Of a stretch of 64,000 nucleotides of DNA, positions 37,661-51,212 are shown piece by piece (position 1 is the first letter of the stretch; each line of letters opens with the position of its first letter). Made by a program: the position numbers and the translations under genes. The stretch is taken from the NCBI RefSeq assembly GCF_040115645.1, contig NW_027096008.1, positions 806,001 to 870,000 on the forward strand, read 5' to 3'. Under the pieces are notes generated by a model, which made no database searches, was not told where the DNA came from, and saw only the letters and a list, made by a program, of their open reading frames with translations. The DNA is from Euwallacea fornicatus. Lineage: Eukaryota; Arthropoda; Insecta; Coleoptera; Curculionidae.

Positions 37661-38892
37661 ACTTTATGTGCTCAAACACACAACTTTTGTGACTTTTCAA
37701 ACTTTGAAGCTCGATAGCTTCGGCAAATGAAGAACAAATTTGTTAAACAAAGTGTCAAATTAATCAGCTCGACGAGATTTTGAATATGTCACAACACATC
37801 ATGATTGCATCTTGTTGAATTTCCAAGAAAAATAGTACTTTATGTGCTCAAACACACATATTTTGTGACTTTTCAAATTTTGAAGCTCGATAACTTTGGC
37901 AAATGTGGACCAAATTTGTTAACCAAAGTGTCAAATTAATCAGCTCCACGAGATCTTTAAAATGACACAACAATTCATGATTGCATCTTGTTGAATTTCC
38001 AAGAAAAATAGTACTTTATGTGCTCAAACACACATATTTTGTGACTTTTCAAACTTTGAAGCTCGATAGCTTCGGCAAATGAAGACCAAATTTCTTAAAC
38101 AAAGTGTCAAAGTAATCACCTCAACGAGATTTTGAAGATGTCACAACACATGATGATTGCATCTTGTTGAATTTCCAAGAAAAATAGTACTTTATGTGCT
38201 CAAACACACAACTTTTGTGACTTTTCAAACTTTGAAGCTCGATAACTTCGGCAAATGTGGACCAAATTTCTTAAACAAAGTGTCAAAGTAATCACCTCAA
38301 CGAGATTTTAAAGATGTCACAACACATCATGATTACATCTTGTTGAACTTCCAAGAAAAATAGTACTTTATGTGCTCAAACACACAACTTTTGTGACTTT
38401 TCAAACTTTGAAGCTCGATAGCTTCGGCAAATGAAGACCAAATTTCTTAAACAAAGTGTCAAAGTAATCACCTCAACGAGATTTTGAAGATGTCACAACA
38501 CATGATGATTGCATCTTGTTGAATTTCCAAGAAAAATAGTACTTTATGTGCTCAAACACACAACTTTTGTGACTTTTCAAACTTTGAAGCTCGATAACTT
38601 CGGCAAATGTGGACCAAATTTGTTAAACAAAGTGTCAAATTAATTAGCTCGACGAGATTTTGAATATGTCACAACACATCATGATTGCATCTTGTTGAAT
38701 TTCCAAGAAAAATAGTACTTTTTGTGCTCAAACACACAAGTTTTGTGACTTTTCCAATTTTGAAGCTCGATAACTTTGGCAAATGTGGACCAAATTTGTT
38801 AAACAAAGTGTCAAATTAATCAGCTCAACGAGATTTTAAAGATGTCACAACACATCATGATTACATCTTGTTGAACTTCCAAGAAAAATAGT
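37661..38892 (+). repeat. W-X-Q-D-Q-T-U run
   Basis: M215-M221. W at 37661 has GAAGAACAAA. X at 37837 has the ordinary ATATTTTGTG but keeps CTCCACGAG. D is at 38189, and T and U are at 38541 and 38717. Confidence 0.7.
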
Positions 38893-39420
38893 ACTTTATG
38901 TGCTCAAACACACAACTTTTGTGACTTTTCAAAATTTGAAGCTCGAAAGCTTCGGCAAATGAAGACCAAATTTCTTAAACAAAGTGTCAAATTAATCAGC
39001 TCAACGAGATTTTGAATATGTCACAACACATCATGATTGCATCTTGTTGAATTTCCAAGAAAAATAGTACTTTATGTGCTCAAACACACAACTTTTGTGA
39101 CTTTTCAAAATTTGAAGCTCGAAAGCTTCGGCAAATGAAGACCAAATTTCTTAAACAAAGTGTCAAATTAATCAGCTCAACGAGATTTTGAATATGTCAC
39201 AACACATCATGATTGCATCTTGTTGAATTTCCAAGAAAAATAGTACTTTATGTGCTCAAACACACAACTTTTGTGACTTTTCAAAATTTGAAGCTCGAAA
39301 GCTTCGGCAAATGAAGACCAAATTTCTTAAACAAAGTGTCAAATTAATCAGCTCAACGAGATTTTGAAGATGTCACAACACATGATGATTGCATCTTGTT
39401 GAACTTCCAAGAAAAATAAT
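38893..39420 (+). repeat. Three P-type units, two apparently identical
   Basis: M222 (38893-39068) and M223 (39069-39244) look identical over 176 bp. Both have GAAAGCTTCGG with TTTTGAATATG, ATCATGATTGC and GAATTT, a hybrid state. M224 (39245-39420) has the same first half but the normal P end. This is single-monomer tandem duplication. Confidence 0.85.
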
Positions 39421-40124
39421 ACTTTATGTGCTCAAACACAGATATTTTGTGACTTTTCAAACTTTGAAGCTCGATAACTTCGGCAAATGAAGACCAAATT
39501 TCTTAAACAAAGTGTCAAAGTAATCACCTTAACGAGATTTTAAAGATGACACAACACATGATGATTGCATCTTGTTGAATTTCCAAGAAAAATAGTACTT
39601 TATGTGCTCAAACACACATATTTTGTGACTTTTCAAACTTTGAAGCTCGATAACTTCGGCAAATGTGGACCAAATTTCTTAAACAAAGTGTCAAATTAAT
39701 CAGCTCATCGAGATTTTGAAGATGTCACAAAACATCATGATTGCATCTTGTTGAATTTCCAAGAAAAATAGTACTTTATGTGCTCAAACACACATATTTT
39801 GTGACTTTTCAAACTTTGAAGCTCGATAACTTTGGCAAATGTGGACCAAATTTGTTAACCAAAGTGTTAAATTAATCAGCTCGACGAGATCTTTAAAATA
39901 ACACAACACATCATGATTGCATCTTGTTGAATTTCCAAGAAAAATAGTACTTTATGTCCTCAAACACACAACTTTTATGACTTTTCCAATTTTGAAGCTC
40001 GATAACTTTGGCAAATGTGGACCAAATTTGTTAACCAAAGTGTCAAATTAATCAGCTCGACGAGATCTTTAAAATGACACAACAATTCATGATTGCATCT
40101 TGTTGAATTTCCAAGAGAAATAGT
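39421..40124 (+). repeat. B/J-K-Y-Z module
   Basis: M225 (39421) starts as B (CACAGATATT, GATAACTTCGG) and continues as J (GAAG, TTTCTT, CACCTTAACG), with a private AAAGATGACAC. K, Y (with TTTAAAATAACAC) and Z follow. The same fused unit and TTTAAAATAACAC variant occur at 50157-50860, 10,736 bp (61 units) away. Confidence 0.8.
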
Positions 40125-41964
40125 ACTTTATGTGCTCAAACACACAACTTTTGTGACTTTTCAAACTTTGAAGCTCGATAGCTTCGGCAAATGAAGACCA
40201 AATTTGTTAAACAAAGTGTCAAATTAATCAGCTCGACGAGATTTTGAATATGTCACAACACATCATGATTGCATCTTGTTGAATTTCCAAGAAAAATAGT
40301 ACTTTATGTGCTCAAACACACAACTTTTGTGACTTTTCCAATTTTGAAGCTCGATAACTTTGGCAAATGTGGACCAAATTTGTTAACCAAAGTGTCAAAT
40401 TAATCAGCTCAACGAGATTTTAAAGATGTCACAACACATCATGATTACATCTTGTTGAACTTCCAAGAAAAATAGAACTTTATGTGCTCAAACACACAAC
40501 TTTTGTGACTTTTCAAACTTTGAAGCTCGATAACTTCGGCAAATGTGGACCAAATTTGTTAAACAAAGTGTCAAATTAATTAGCTCGACGAGATTTTGAA
40601 TATGTCACAACACATCATGATTGCATCTTGTTGAATTTCCAAGAAAAATAGTACTTTTTGTGCTCAAACACACAAGTTTTGTGACTTTTCCAATTTTGAA
40701 GCTCGATAACTTTGGCAAATGTGGACCAAATTTGTTAACCAAAGTGTCAAATTAATCAGCTCGACGAGATCTTTAAAATGACACAACAATTCATGATTGC
40801 ATCTTGTTGAATTTCCAAGAGAAATAGTACTTTATGTGCTCAAACACACAACTTTTGTGACTTTTCAAACTTTGAAGCTCGATAGCTTCGGCAAATGAAG
40901 ACCAAATTTGTTAAACAAAGTGTCAAATTAATCAGCTCGACGAGATTTTGAATATGTCACAACACATCATGATTGCATCTTGTTGAATTTCCAAGAAAAA
41001 TAGTACTTTATGTGCTCAAACACACAACTTTTGTGACTTTTCCAATTTTGAAGCTCGATAACTTTGGCAAATGTGGACCAAATTTGTTAACCAAAGTGTC
41101 AAATTAATCAGCTCAACGAGATTTTAAAGATGTCACAACACATCATGATTACATCTTGTTGAACTTCCAAGAAAAATAGAACTTTATGTGCTCAAACACA
41201 CAACTTTTGTGACTTTTCAAACTTTGAAGCTCGATAACTTCGGCAAATGTGGACCAAATTTGTTAAACAAAGTGTCAAATTAATTAGCTCGACGAGATTT
41301 TGAATATGTCACAACACATCATGATTGCATCTTGTTGAATTTCCAAGAAAAATAGTACTTTTTGTGCTCAAACACACAAGTTTTGTGACTTTTCCAATTT
41401 TGAAGCTCGATAACTTTGGCAAATGTGGACCAAATTTGTTAACCAAAGTGTCAAATTAATCAGCTCGACGAGATTTTTAAAATGACACAACAATTCATGA
41501 TTGCATCTTGTTGAATTTCCAAGAGAAATAGTACTTTATGTGCTCAAACACACAACTTTTGTGACTTTTCAAACTTTGAAGCTCGATAGCTTCGGCAAAT
41601 GAAGACCAAATTTGTTAAACAAAGTGTCAAATTAATCAGCTCGACGAGATTTTGAATATGTCACAACACATCATGATTGCATCTTGTTGAATTTCCAAGA
41701 AAAATAGTACTTTATGTGCTCAAACACACAACTTTTGTGACTTTTCCAATTTTGAAGCTCGATAACTTTGGCAAATGTGGACCAAATTTGTTAACCAAAG
41801 TGTCAAATTAATCAGCTCAACGAGATTTTAAAGATGTCACAACACATCATGATTACATCTTGTTGAACTTCCAAGAAAAATAGAACTTTATGTGCTCAAA
41901 CACACAACTTTTGTGACTTTTCAAACTTTGAAGCTCGATAACTTCGGCAAATGTGGACCAAATT
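40125..41964 (+). repeat. 4-monomer tandem repeat (704 bp), about 2.6 copies
   Basis: The order W, U-like (CAATTTTG, TTAACC), TAGA-T, U-with-Z-end is repeated from 40125, 40829 and 41533. The mark TTCCAAGAGAAATAG precedes each W at a spacing of 704 bp. The third copy breaks off in M239, which switches to TTTCTT near 41966. The U/Z hybrids (40653, 41357) begin ACTTTTTGTG and end CAATTCATGATTGC. Confidence 0.85.
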
Positions 41965-44172
41965 TCTTAAACAAAGTGTCAAATTAATCAGCTCAACGAG
42001 ATTTTGAAGATGTCACAACACATGATGATTGCATCTTGTTGAACTTCCAAGAAAAATAGTACTTTATGTGCTCAAACACACATATTTTGTGACTTTTCAA
42101 ACTTTGAAGCTCGATAGCTTCGGCAAATGAAGACCAAATTTCTTAAACAAAGTGTCAAAGTAATCAGCTCAACGAGATTTTGAAGATGTCACAACACATG
42201 ATGATTGCATCTTGTTGAACTTCCAAGAAAAATAATACTTTATGTGCTCAAACACAGATATTTTGTGACTTTTCAAACTTTGAAGCTCGATAACTTCGGC
42301 AAATGTGGACCAAATTTGTTAACCAAAGTGTCAAATTAATCAGCTCAACGAGATTTTGAAGATGTCACAACACATGATGATTGCATCTTGATGAACTTCC
42401 AAGAAAAATAGTACTTTATGTGCTCAAACACACAACTTTTGTGACTTTTCAAACTTTGAAGCTCGATAGCTTCGGCAAATGAAGACCAAATTTCTTAAAC
42501 AAAGTGTCAAAGTAATCACCTTAACGAGATTTTAAAGATGTCACAACACATGATGATTGCATCTTGTTGAATTTCCAAGAAAAATAGTACTTTATGTGCT
42601 CAAACACACATATTTTGTGACTTTTCAAACTTTGAAGCTCGATAACTTCGGCAAATGTGGACCAAATTTCTTAAACAAAGTGTCAAATTAATCAGCTCAT
42701 CGAGATTTTGAAGATGTCACAAAACATCATGATTGCATCTTGTTGGATTTCCAAGAAAAATAGTACTTTATGTGCTCAAACACACATATTTTGTGACTTT
42801 TCAAACTTTGAAGCTCGATAACTTTGGCAAATGTGGACCAAATTTGTTAACCAAAGTGTTAAATTAATCAGCTCGACGAGATCTTTAAAATAACACAACA
42901 CATCATGATTGCATCTTGTTGAATTTCCAAGAAAAATAGTACTTTATGTCCTCAAACACACAACTTTTATGACTTTTCCAATTTTGAAGCTCGATAACTT
43001 TGGCAAATGTGGACCAAATTTGTTAACCAAAGTGTCAAATTAATCAGCTCGACGAGATTTTTAAAATGACACAACAATTCATGATTGCATCTTGTTGAAT
43101 TTCCAAGAGAAATAGTACTTTATGTGCTCAAACACACAACTTTTGTGACTTTTCAAACTTTGAAGCTCGATAGCTTCGGCAAATGAAGACCAAATTTGTT
43201 AAACAAAGTGTCAAATTAATCAGCTCGACGAGATTTTGAATATGTCACAACACATCATGATTGCATCTTGTTGAATTTCCAAGAAAAATAGTACTTTATG
43301 TGCTCAAACACACAACTTTTGTGACTTTTCCAATTTTGAAGCTCGATAACTTTGGCAAATGTGGACCAAATTTGTTAACCAAAGTGTCAAATTAATCAGC
43401 TCAACGAGATTTTAAAGATGTCACAACACATCATGATTACATCTTGTTGAACTTCCAAGAAAAATAGAACTTTATGTGCTCAAACACACAACTTTTGTGA
43501 CTTTTCAAACTTTGAAGCTCGATAGCTTCGGCAAATGTGGACCAAATTTGTTAACCAAAGTGTCAAATTAATCAGCTCGACGAGATCTTTAAAATGACAC
43601 AACAATTCATGATTGCATCTTGTTGAATTTCCAAGAAAAATAGTACTTTATGTGCTCAAACACACAACTTTTGTGACTTTTCAAACTTTGAAGCTCGATA
43701 ACTTCGGCAAATGTGGACCAAATTTGTTAAACAAAGTGTCAAATTAATTAGCTCGACGAGATTTTGAATATGTCACAACACATCATGATTGCATCTTGTT
43801 GAATTTCCAAGAAAAATAGTACTTTTTGTGCTCAAACACACAAGTTTTGTGACTTTTCCAATTTTGAAGCTCGATAACTTTGGCAAATGTGGACCAAATT
43901 TGTTAAACAAAGTGTCAAATTAATCAGCTCAACGAGATTTTAAAGATGTCACAACACATCATGATTACATCTTGTTGAACTTCCAAGAAAAATAGTACTT
44001 TATGTGCTCAAACACACAACTTTTGTGACTTTTCAAAATTTGAAGCTCGAAAGCTTCGGCAAATGAAGACCAAATTTCTTAAACAAAGTGTCAAATTAAT
44101 CAGCTCAACGAGATTTTGAAGATGTCACAACACATGATGATTGCATCTTGTTGAACTTCCAAGAAAAATAGT
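41965..44172 (+). repeat. Q-B-J-K-Y-Z-W-U-like-S-T-U-P run
   Basis: M239 (end) to M251. B is at 42237, J at 42413, K at 42589 (private TTGTTGGATTTCC), Y at 42765, Z at 42941, S-like at 43469, T at 43645, U at 43821 and P at 43997. This is the longest B-to-U run besides that at 20413. Here U is followed directly by P, with V missing. Confidence 0.8.
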
Positions 44173-45932
44173 ACTTTATGTGCTCAAACACACATATTTT
44201 GTGACTTTTCAAACTTTGAAGCTCGATAGCTTCGGCAAATGAAGACCAAATTTCTTAAACAAAGTGTCAAAGTAATCACCTCAACGAGATTTTGAAGATG
44301 TCACAACACATGATGATTGCATCTTGTTGAATTTCCAAGAAAAATAGTACTTTATGTGCTCAAACACACAACTTTTGTGACTTTTCAAAATTTGAAGCTC
44401 GAAAGCTTCGGCAAATGAAGACCAAATTTCTTAAACAAAGTGTCAAATTAATCAGCTCAACGAGATTTTGAAGATGTCACAACACATGATGATTGCATCT
44501 TGTTGAACTTCCAAGAAAAATAGTACTTTATGTGCTCAAACACACATATTTTGTGACTTTTCAAATTTTGAAGCTCGATAGCTTCGGCAAATGAAGACCA
44601 AATTTCTTAAACAAAGTGTCAAAGTAATCACCTCAACGAGATTTTAAAGATGTCACAACACATGATGATTGCATCTTGTTGAATTTCCAAGAAAAATAGT
44701 ACTTTATGTGCTCAAACACACATATTTTGTGACTTTTCAAACTTTGAAGCTCGATAACTTCGGCAAATGTGGACCAAATTTGTTAAACAAAGTGTCAAAT
44801 TAATCAGCTCGACGAGATTCTGAATATGTCACAACACATCATGATTGCATCTTGTTGAATTTCCAAGAAAAATAGTACTTTATGTGCTCAAACACACATA
44901 TTTTGTGACTTTTCAAACTTTGAAGCTCGATAACTTTGGCAAATGTGGACCAAATTTGTTAAACAAAGTGTCAAATTAATCAGCTCGACGAGATTTTAAA
45001 GATGTCACAACACATCATGATTACATCTTGTTGAACTTCCAAGAAAAATAGTACTTTATGTGCTCAAACACACAACTTTTGTGACTTTTCAAACTTTGAA
45101 GCTCGATAGCTTCGGCAAATGAAGACCAAATTTGTTAAACAAAGTGTCAAATTAATCAGCTCAACGAGATTTTGAATATGTCACAACACATCATGATTGC
45201 ATCTTGTTGAATTTCCAAGAAAAATAGTACTTTATGTGCTCAAACACACATATTTTGTGACTTTTCAAATTTTGAAGCTCGATAACTTTGGCAAATGTGG
45301 ACCAAATTTGTTAACCAAAGTGTCAAATTAATCAGCTCCACGAGATCTTTAAAATGACACAACAATTCATGATTGCATCTTGTTGAATTTCCAAGAAAAA
45401 TAGTACTTTATGTGCTCAAACACACAACTTTTGTGACTTTTCCAATTTTGAAGCTCGATAACTTTGGCAAATGTGGACCAAATTTGTTAAACAAAGTGTC
45501 AAATTAATCAGCTCAACGAGATTTTAAATATGTCACAACACATCATGATTACATCTTGTTGAATTTCCAAGAAAAATAGAACTTTATGTGCTCAAACACA
45601 CAACTTTTGTGACTTTTCAAACTTTGAAGCTCGATAGCTTCGGCAAATGTGGACCAAATTTGTTAAACAAAGTGTCAAATTAATCAGCTCAACGAGATTT
45701 TAAAGATGTCACAACACATCATGATTACATCTTGTTGAATTTCCAAGAAAAATAGAACTTTATGTGCTCAAACACACAACTTTTGTGACTTTTCAAACTT
45801 TGAAGCTCGATAGCTTCGGCAAATGAAGACCAAATTTGTTAAACAAAGTGTCAAATTAATCAGCTCGACGAGATTTTGAAGATGTCACAACACATGATGA
45901 TTGCATCTTGTTGAACTTCCAAGAAAAATAGT
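44173..45932 (+). repeat. 10-monomer segment (1760 bp), copy A
   Basis: M252-M261 are repeated at +1760 bp. Shared private marks are AAATTTTG in an otherwise Q' unit (44525), GAGATTCTGAATATG (near 44815) and TTTTAAATATG (near 45521). Its last unit, M261 (45757), is a hybrid marking the duplication joint. Confidence 0.85.
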
Positions 45933-47692
45933 ACTTTATGTGCTCAAACACACATATTTTGTGACTTTTCAAACTTTGAAGCTCGATAGCTTCGGCAAAT
46001 GAAGACCAAATTTCTTAAACAAAGTGTCAAAGTAATCACCTCAACGAGATTTTGAAGATGTCACAACACATGATGATTGCATCTTGTTGAATTTCCAAGA
46101 AAAATAGTACTTTATGTGCTCAAACACACAACTTTTGTGACTTTTCAAAATTTGAAGCTCGAAAGCTTCGGCAAATGAAGACCAAATTTCTTAAACAAAG
46201 TGTCAAATTAATCAGCTCAACGAGATTTTGAAGATGTCACAACACATGATGATTGCATCTTGTTGAACTTCCAAGAAAAATAGTACTTTATGTGCTCAAA
46301 CACACATATTTTGTGACTTTTCAAATTTTGAAGCTCGATAGCTTCGGCAAATGAAGACCAAATTTCTTAAACAAAGTGTCAAAGTAATCACCTCAACGAG
46401 ATTTTAAAGATGTCACAACACATGATGATTGCATCTTGTTGAATTTCCAAGAAAAATAGTACTTTATGTGCTCAAACACACATATTTTGTGACTTTTCAA
46501 ACTTTGAAGCTCGATAACTTCGGCAAATGTGGACCAAATTTGTTAAACAAAGTGTCAAATTAATCAGCTCGACGAGATTCTGAATATGTCACAACACATC
46601 ATGATTGCATCTTGTTGAATTTCCAAGAAAAATAGTACTTTATGTGCTCAAACACACATATTTTGTGACTTTTCAAACTTTGAAGCTCGATAACTTTGGC
46701 AAATGTGGACCAAATTTGTTAAACAAAGTGTCAAATTAATCAGCTCGACGAGATTTTAAAGATGTCACAACACATCATGATTACATCTTGTTGAACTTCC
46801 AAGAAAAATAGTACTTTATGTGCTCAAACACACAACTTTTGTGACTTTTCAAACTTTGAAGCTCGATAGCTTCGGCAAATGAAGACCAAATTTGTTAAAC
46901 AAAGTGTCAAATTAATCAGCTCAACGAGATTTTGAATATGTCACAACACATCATGATTGCATCTTGTTGAATTTCCAAGAAAAATAGTACTTTATGTGCT
47001 CAAACACACATATTTTGTGACTTTTCAAATTTTGAAGCTCGATAACTTTGGCAAATGTGGACCAAATTTGTTAACCAAAGTGTCAAATTAATCAGCTCCA
47101 CGAGATCTTTAAAATGACACAACAATTCATGATTGCATCTTGTTGAATTTCCAAGAAAAATAGTACTTTATGTGCTCAAACACACAACTTTTGTGACTTT
47201 TCCAATTTTGAAGCTCGATAACTTTGGCAAATGTGGACCAAATTTGTTAAACAAAGTGTCAAATTAATCAGCTCAACGAGATTTTAAATATGTCACAACA
47301 CATCATGATTACATCTTGTTGAATTTCCAAGAAAAATAGAACTTTATGTGCTCAAACACACAACTTTTGTGACTTTTCAAACTTTGAAGCTCGATAGCTT
47401 CGGCAAATGTGGACCAAATTTGTTAAACAAAGTGTCAAATTAATCAGCTCAACGAGATTTTAAAGATGTCACAACACATCATGATTACATCTTGTTGAAT
47501 TTCCAAGAAAAATAGAACTTTATGTGCTCAAACACACAACTTTTGTGACTTTTCAAACTTTGAAGCTCGATAGCTTCGGCAAATGAAGACCAAATTTGTT
47601 AAACAAAGTGTCAAATTAATCAGCTCGACGAGATTTTGAATATGTCACAACACATCATGATTGCATCTTGTTGAATTTCCAAGAAAAATAGT
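45933..47692 (+). repeat. 10-monomer segment (1760 bp), copy B
   Basis: M262-M271 repeat copy A in order and private marks. The last unit here (47517) ends TTTTGAATATG, ATCATGATTGC, GAATTT, where its copy A counterpart ends as P. That difference locates the joint. Confidence 0.85.
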
Positions 47693-48817
47693 ACTTTATG
47701 TGCTCAAACACACATATTCTGTGACTTTTCAAATTTTGAAGCTCGATAACTTTGGCAAATGTGGACCAAATTTGTTAACCAGAGTGTCAAATTAATCAGC
47801 TCCACGAGATCTTTAAAATGACACAACAATTCATGATTGCATCTTGTTGAATTTCCAAGAAAAATAGTACTTTATGTGCTCAAACACACATATTTTGTGA
47901 CTTTTCAAACTTTGAAGCTCGATAGCTTCGGCAAATGAAGACCAAATTTCTTAAACAAAGTGTCAAAGTAATCACCTCAACGAGATTTTAAAGATGTCAC
48001 AACACATGATGATTGCATCTTGTTGAATTTCCAAGAAAAATAGTACTTTATGTGCTCAAACACACAACTTTTGTGACTTTTCAAACTTTGAAGCTCGATA
48101 ACTTCGGCAAATGTGGACCAAATTTCTTAAACAAAGTGTCAAAGTAATCACCTCAACGAGATTTTAAAGATGTCACAACACATCATGATTACATCTTGTT
48201 GAACTTCCAAGAAAAATAGTACTTTATGTGCTCAAACACACAACTTTTGTGACTTTTCAAACTTTGAAGCTCGATAGCTTCGGCAAATGAAGACCAACTT
48301 TGTTAAACAAAGTGTCAAATTAATCAGCTCGACGAGATTTTGAATATGTCACAACACATCATGATTGCATCTTGTTGAATTTCCAAGAAAAATAATACTT
48401 TATGTGCTCAAACACACATATTTTGTTACTTTTCAAAATTTGAAGCTCGATAGCTTCGGCAAATGGAGACCAAATTTGTTAAACAAAGTGTCAAATTAAT
48501 CAGCTCGTCGAGATTTTGAATATGTCACAACACATCATGATTGCATCTTGTTGAATTTCCAAGAAAAATAGTACTTTATGTGCTCAAACACACAACTTTT
48601 ATGACTTTTCCAATTTTGAAGCTCGATAACTTTGGCAAATGTGGACCAAATTTATTAAACAAAGTGTCAAATTAATCAGCTCGACGAGATCTTTAAAATG
48701 ACACAACACACCATGATTACATCTTGTTGAACTTCCAAGAAAAATAGTACTTTATGTGCTCAAACACACAACTTTTGTGACTTTTCAAAATTTGAAGCTC
48801 GATAGCTTCGGCAAATG
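47341..48817 (+). repeat. Segment duplicated at +7040 bp, left copy
   Basis: Shared marks with 54381-55857 are TTAACCAGAGTG in X (47781 and 54821), CCAACTTTG in W, E with AATAATAC, TTTTGTTAC, AAATGGAGACC and CTCGTCGAG, and the Z-like unit with CAAATTTATT. The match ends near 48818, where this copy has GAAG with TTTCTT and the other has GGAG with TTTGTT. Confidence 0.8.
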
Positions 48818-50156
48818 AAGACCAAATTTCTTAAACAAAGTGTCAAAGTAATCACCTCAACGAGATTTTAAAGATGTCACAACACATGATGATTGCATCT
48901 TGTTGAATTTCCAAGAAAAATAGTACTTTATGTGCTCAAACACACATATTTTGTGACTTTTCAAACTTTGAAGCTCGATAACTTTGGCAAATGTGGACCA
49001 AATTTGTTAAACAAAGTGTCAAATTAATCAGCTCGACGAGATTTTAAAGATGTCACAACACATCATGATTACATCTTGTTGAACTTCCAAGAAAAATAGT
49101 ACTTTATGTGCTCAAACACACAACTTTTGTGACTTTTCAAACTTTGAAGCTCGATAGCTTCGGCAAATGAAGACCAAATTTGTTAAACAAAGTGTCAAAT
49201 TAATCAGCTCGACGAGATTTTGAATATGTCACAACACATCATGATTGCATCTTGTTGAATTTCCAAGAAAAATAGTACTTTATGTGCTCAAACACACATA
49301 TTTTGTGACTTTTCAAATTTTGAAGCTCGATAACTTTGGCAAATGTGGACCAAATTTGTTAACCAAAGTGTCAAATTAATCAGCTCCACGAGATCTTTAA
49401 AATGACACAACAATTCATGATTGCATCTTGTTGAATTTCCAAGAAAAATAGTACTTTATGTGCTCAAACACACATATTTTGTGACTTTTCAAACTTTGAA
49501 GCTCGATAGCTTCGGCAAATGAAGACCAAATTTCTTAAACAAAGTGTCAAAGTAATCACCTCAACGAGATTTTAAAGATGTCACAACACATCATGATTAC
49601 ATCTTGTTGAACTTCCAAGAAAAATAGTACTTTATGTGCTCAAACACACAACTTTTGTGACTTTTCAAACTTTGAAGCTCGATAGCTTCGGCAAATGAAG
49701 ACCAAATTTCTTAAACAAAGTGTCAAAGTAATCACCTCAACGAGATTTTGAAGATGTCACAACACATGATGATTGCATCTTGTTGAATTTCCAAGAAAAA
49801 TAGTACTTTATGTGCTCAAACACACAACTTTTGTGACTTTTCAAACTTTGAAGCTCGATAGCTTCGGCAAATGAAGACCAAATTTCTTAAACAAAGTGTC
49901 AAAGTAATCACCTCAACGAGATTTTGAAGATGTCACAACACATGATGATTGCATCTTGTTGAATTTCCAAGAAAAATAGTACTTTATGTGCTCAAACACA
50001 CAACTTTTGTGACTTTTCAAAATTTGAAGCTCGAAAGCTTCGGCAAATGAAGACCAAATTTCTTAAACAAAGTGTCAAATTAATCAGCTCAACGAGATTT
50101 TGAAGATGTCACAACACATGATGATTGCATCTTGTTGAACTTCCAAGAAAAATAAT
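48818..50156 (+). repeat. R-W-X-Q'-Q-Q-P run
   Basis: M278 (end) to M285. The two adjacent Q-like units at 49629 and 49805 share AACTTTTGTG with a Q body and differ by little, suggesting another single-unit duplication. P at 49981 leads into the next B/J unit. Confidence 0.7.
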
Positions 50157-51212
50157 ACTTTATGTGCTCAAACACAGATATTTTGTGACTTTTCAAACTT
50201 TGAAGCTCGATAACTTCGGCAAATGAAGACCAAATTTCTTAAACAAAGTGTCAAAGTAATCACCTTAACGAGATTTTAAAGATGACACAACACATGATGA
50301 TTGCATCTTGTTGAATTTCCAAGAAAAATAGTACTTTATGTGCTCAAACACACATATTTTGTGACTTTTCAAACTTTGAAGCTCGATAACTTCGGCAAAT
50401 GTGGACCAAATTTCTTAAACAAAGTGTCAAATTAATCAGCTCATCGAGATTTTGAAGATGTCACAAAACATCATGATTGCATCTTGTTGAATTTCCAAGA
50501 AAAATAGTACTTTATGTGCTCAAACACACATATTTTGTGACTTTTCAAACTTTGAAGCTCGATAACTTTGGCAAATGTGGACCAAATTTGTTAACCAAAG
50601 TGTTAAATTAACCAGCTCGACGAGATCTTTAAAATAACACAACACATCATCATTGCATCTTGTTGAATTTCCAAGAAAAATAGTACTTTATGTCCTCAAA
50701 CACACAACTTTTATGACTTTTCCAATTTTGAAGCTCGATAACTTTGGCAAATGTGGACCAAATTTGTTAACCAAAGTGTCAAATTAATCAGCTCGACGAG
50801 ATCTTTAAAATGACACAACAATTCATGATTGCATCTTGTTGAATTTCCAAGAGAAATAGTACTTTGTGTGCTCAAACACACAACTTTTGTGACTTTTCAA
50901 ACTTTGAAGCTCGATAGCTTCGGCAAATGAAGACCAAATTTGTTAAACAAAGTGTCAAATTAATCAGCTCGACGAGATTTTGAATATGTCACAACACATC
51001 ATGATTGCATCTTGTTGAATTTCCAAGAAAAATAGTACTTTATGTGCTCAAACACACAACTTTTGTGACTTTTCCAATTTTGAAGCTCGATAACTTTGGC
51101 AAATGTGGACCAAATTTGTTAACCAAAGTGTCAAATTAATCAGCTCAACGAGATTTTAAAGATGTCACAACACATCATGATTACATCTTGTTGAACTTCC
51201 AAGAAAAATAGA
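50157..51212 (+). repeat. B/J-K-Y-Z-W-U-like module
   Basis: M286-M291. This carries the same B/J fusion and AAAGATGACAC as at 39421. Private changes are TTAACCAGCTCG in Y, ATCATCATTGC before Z, and ACTTTGTGTG in W. Confidence 0.8.
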
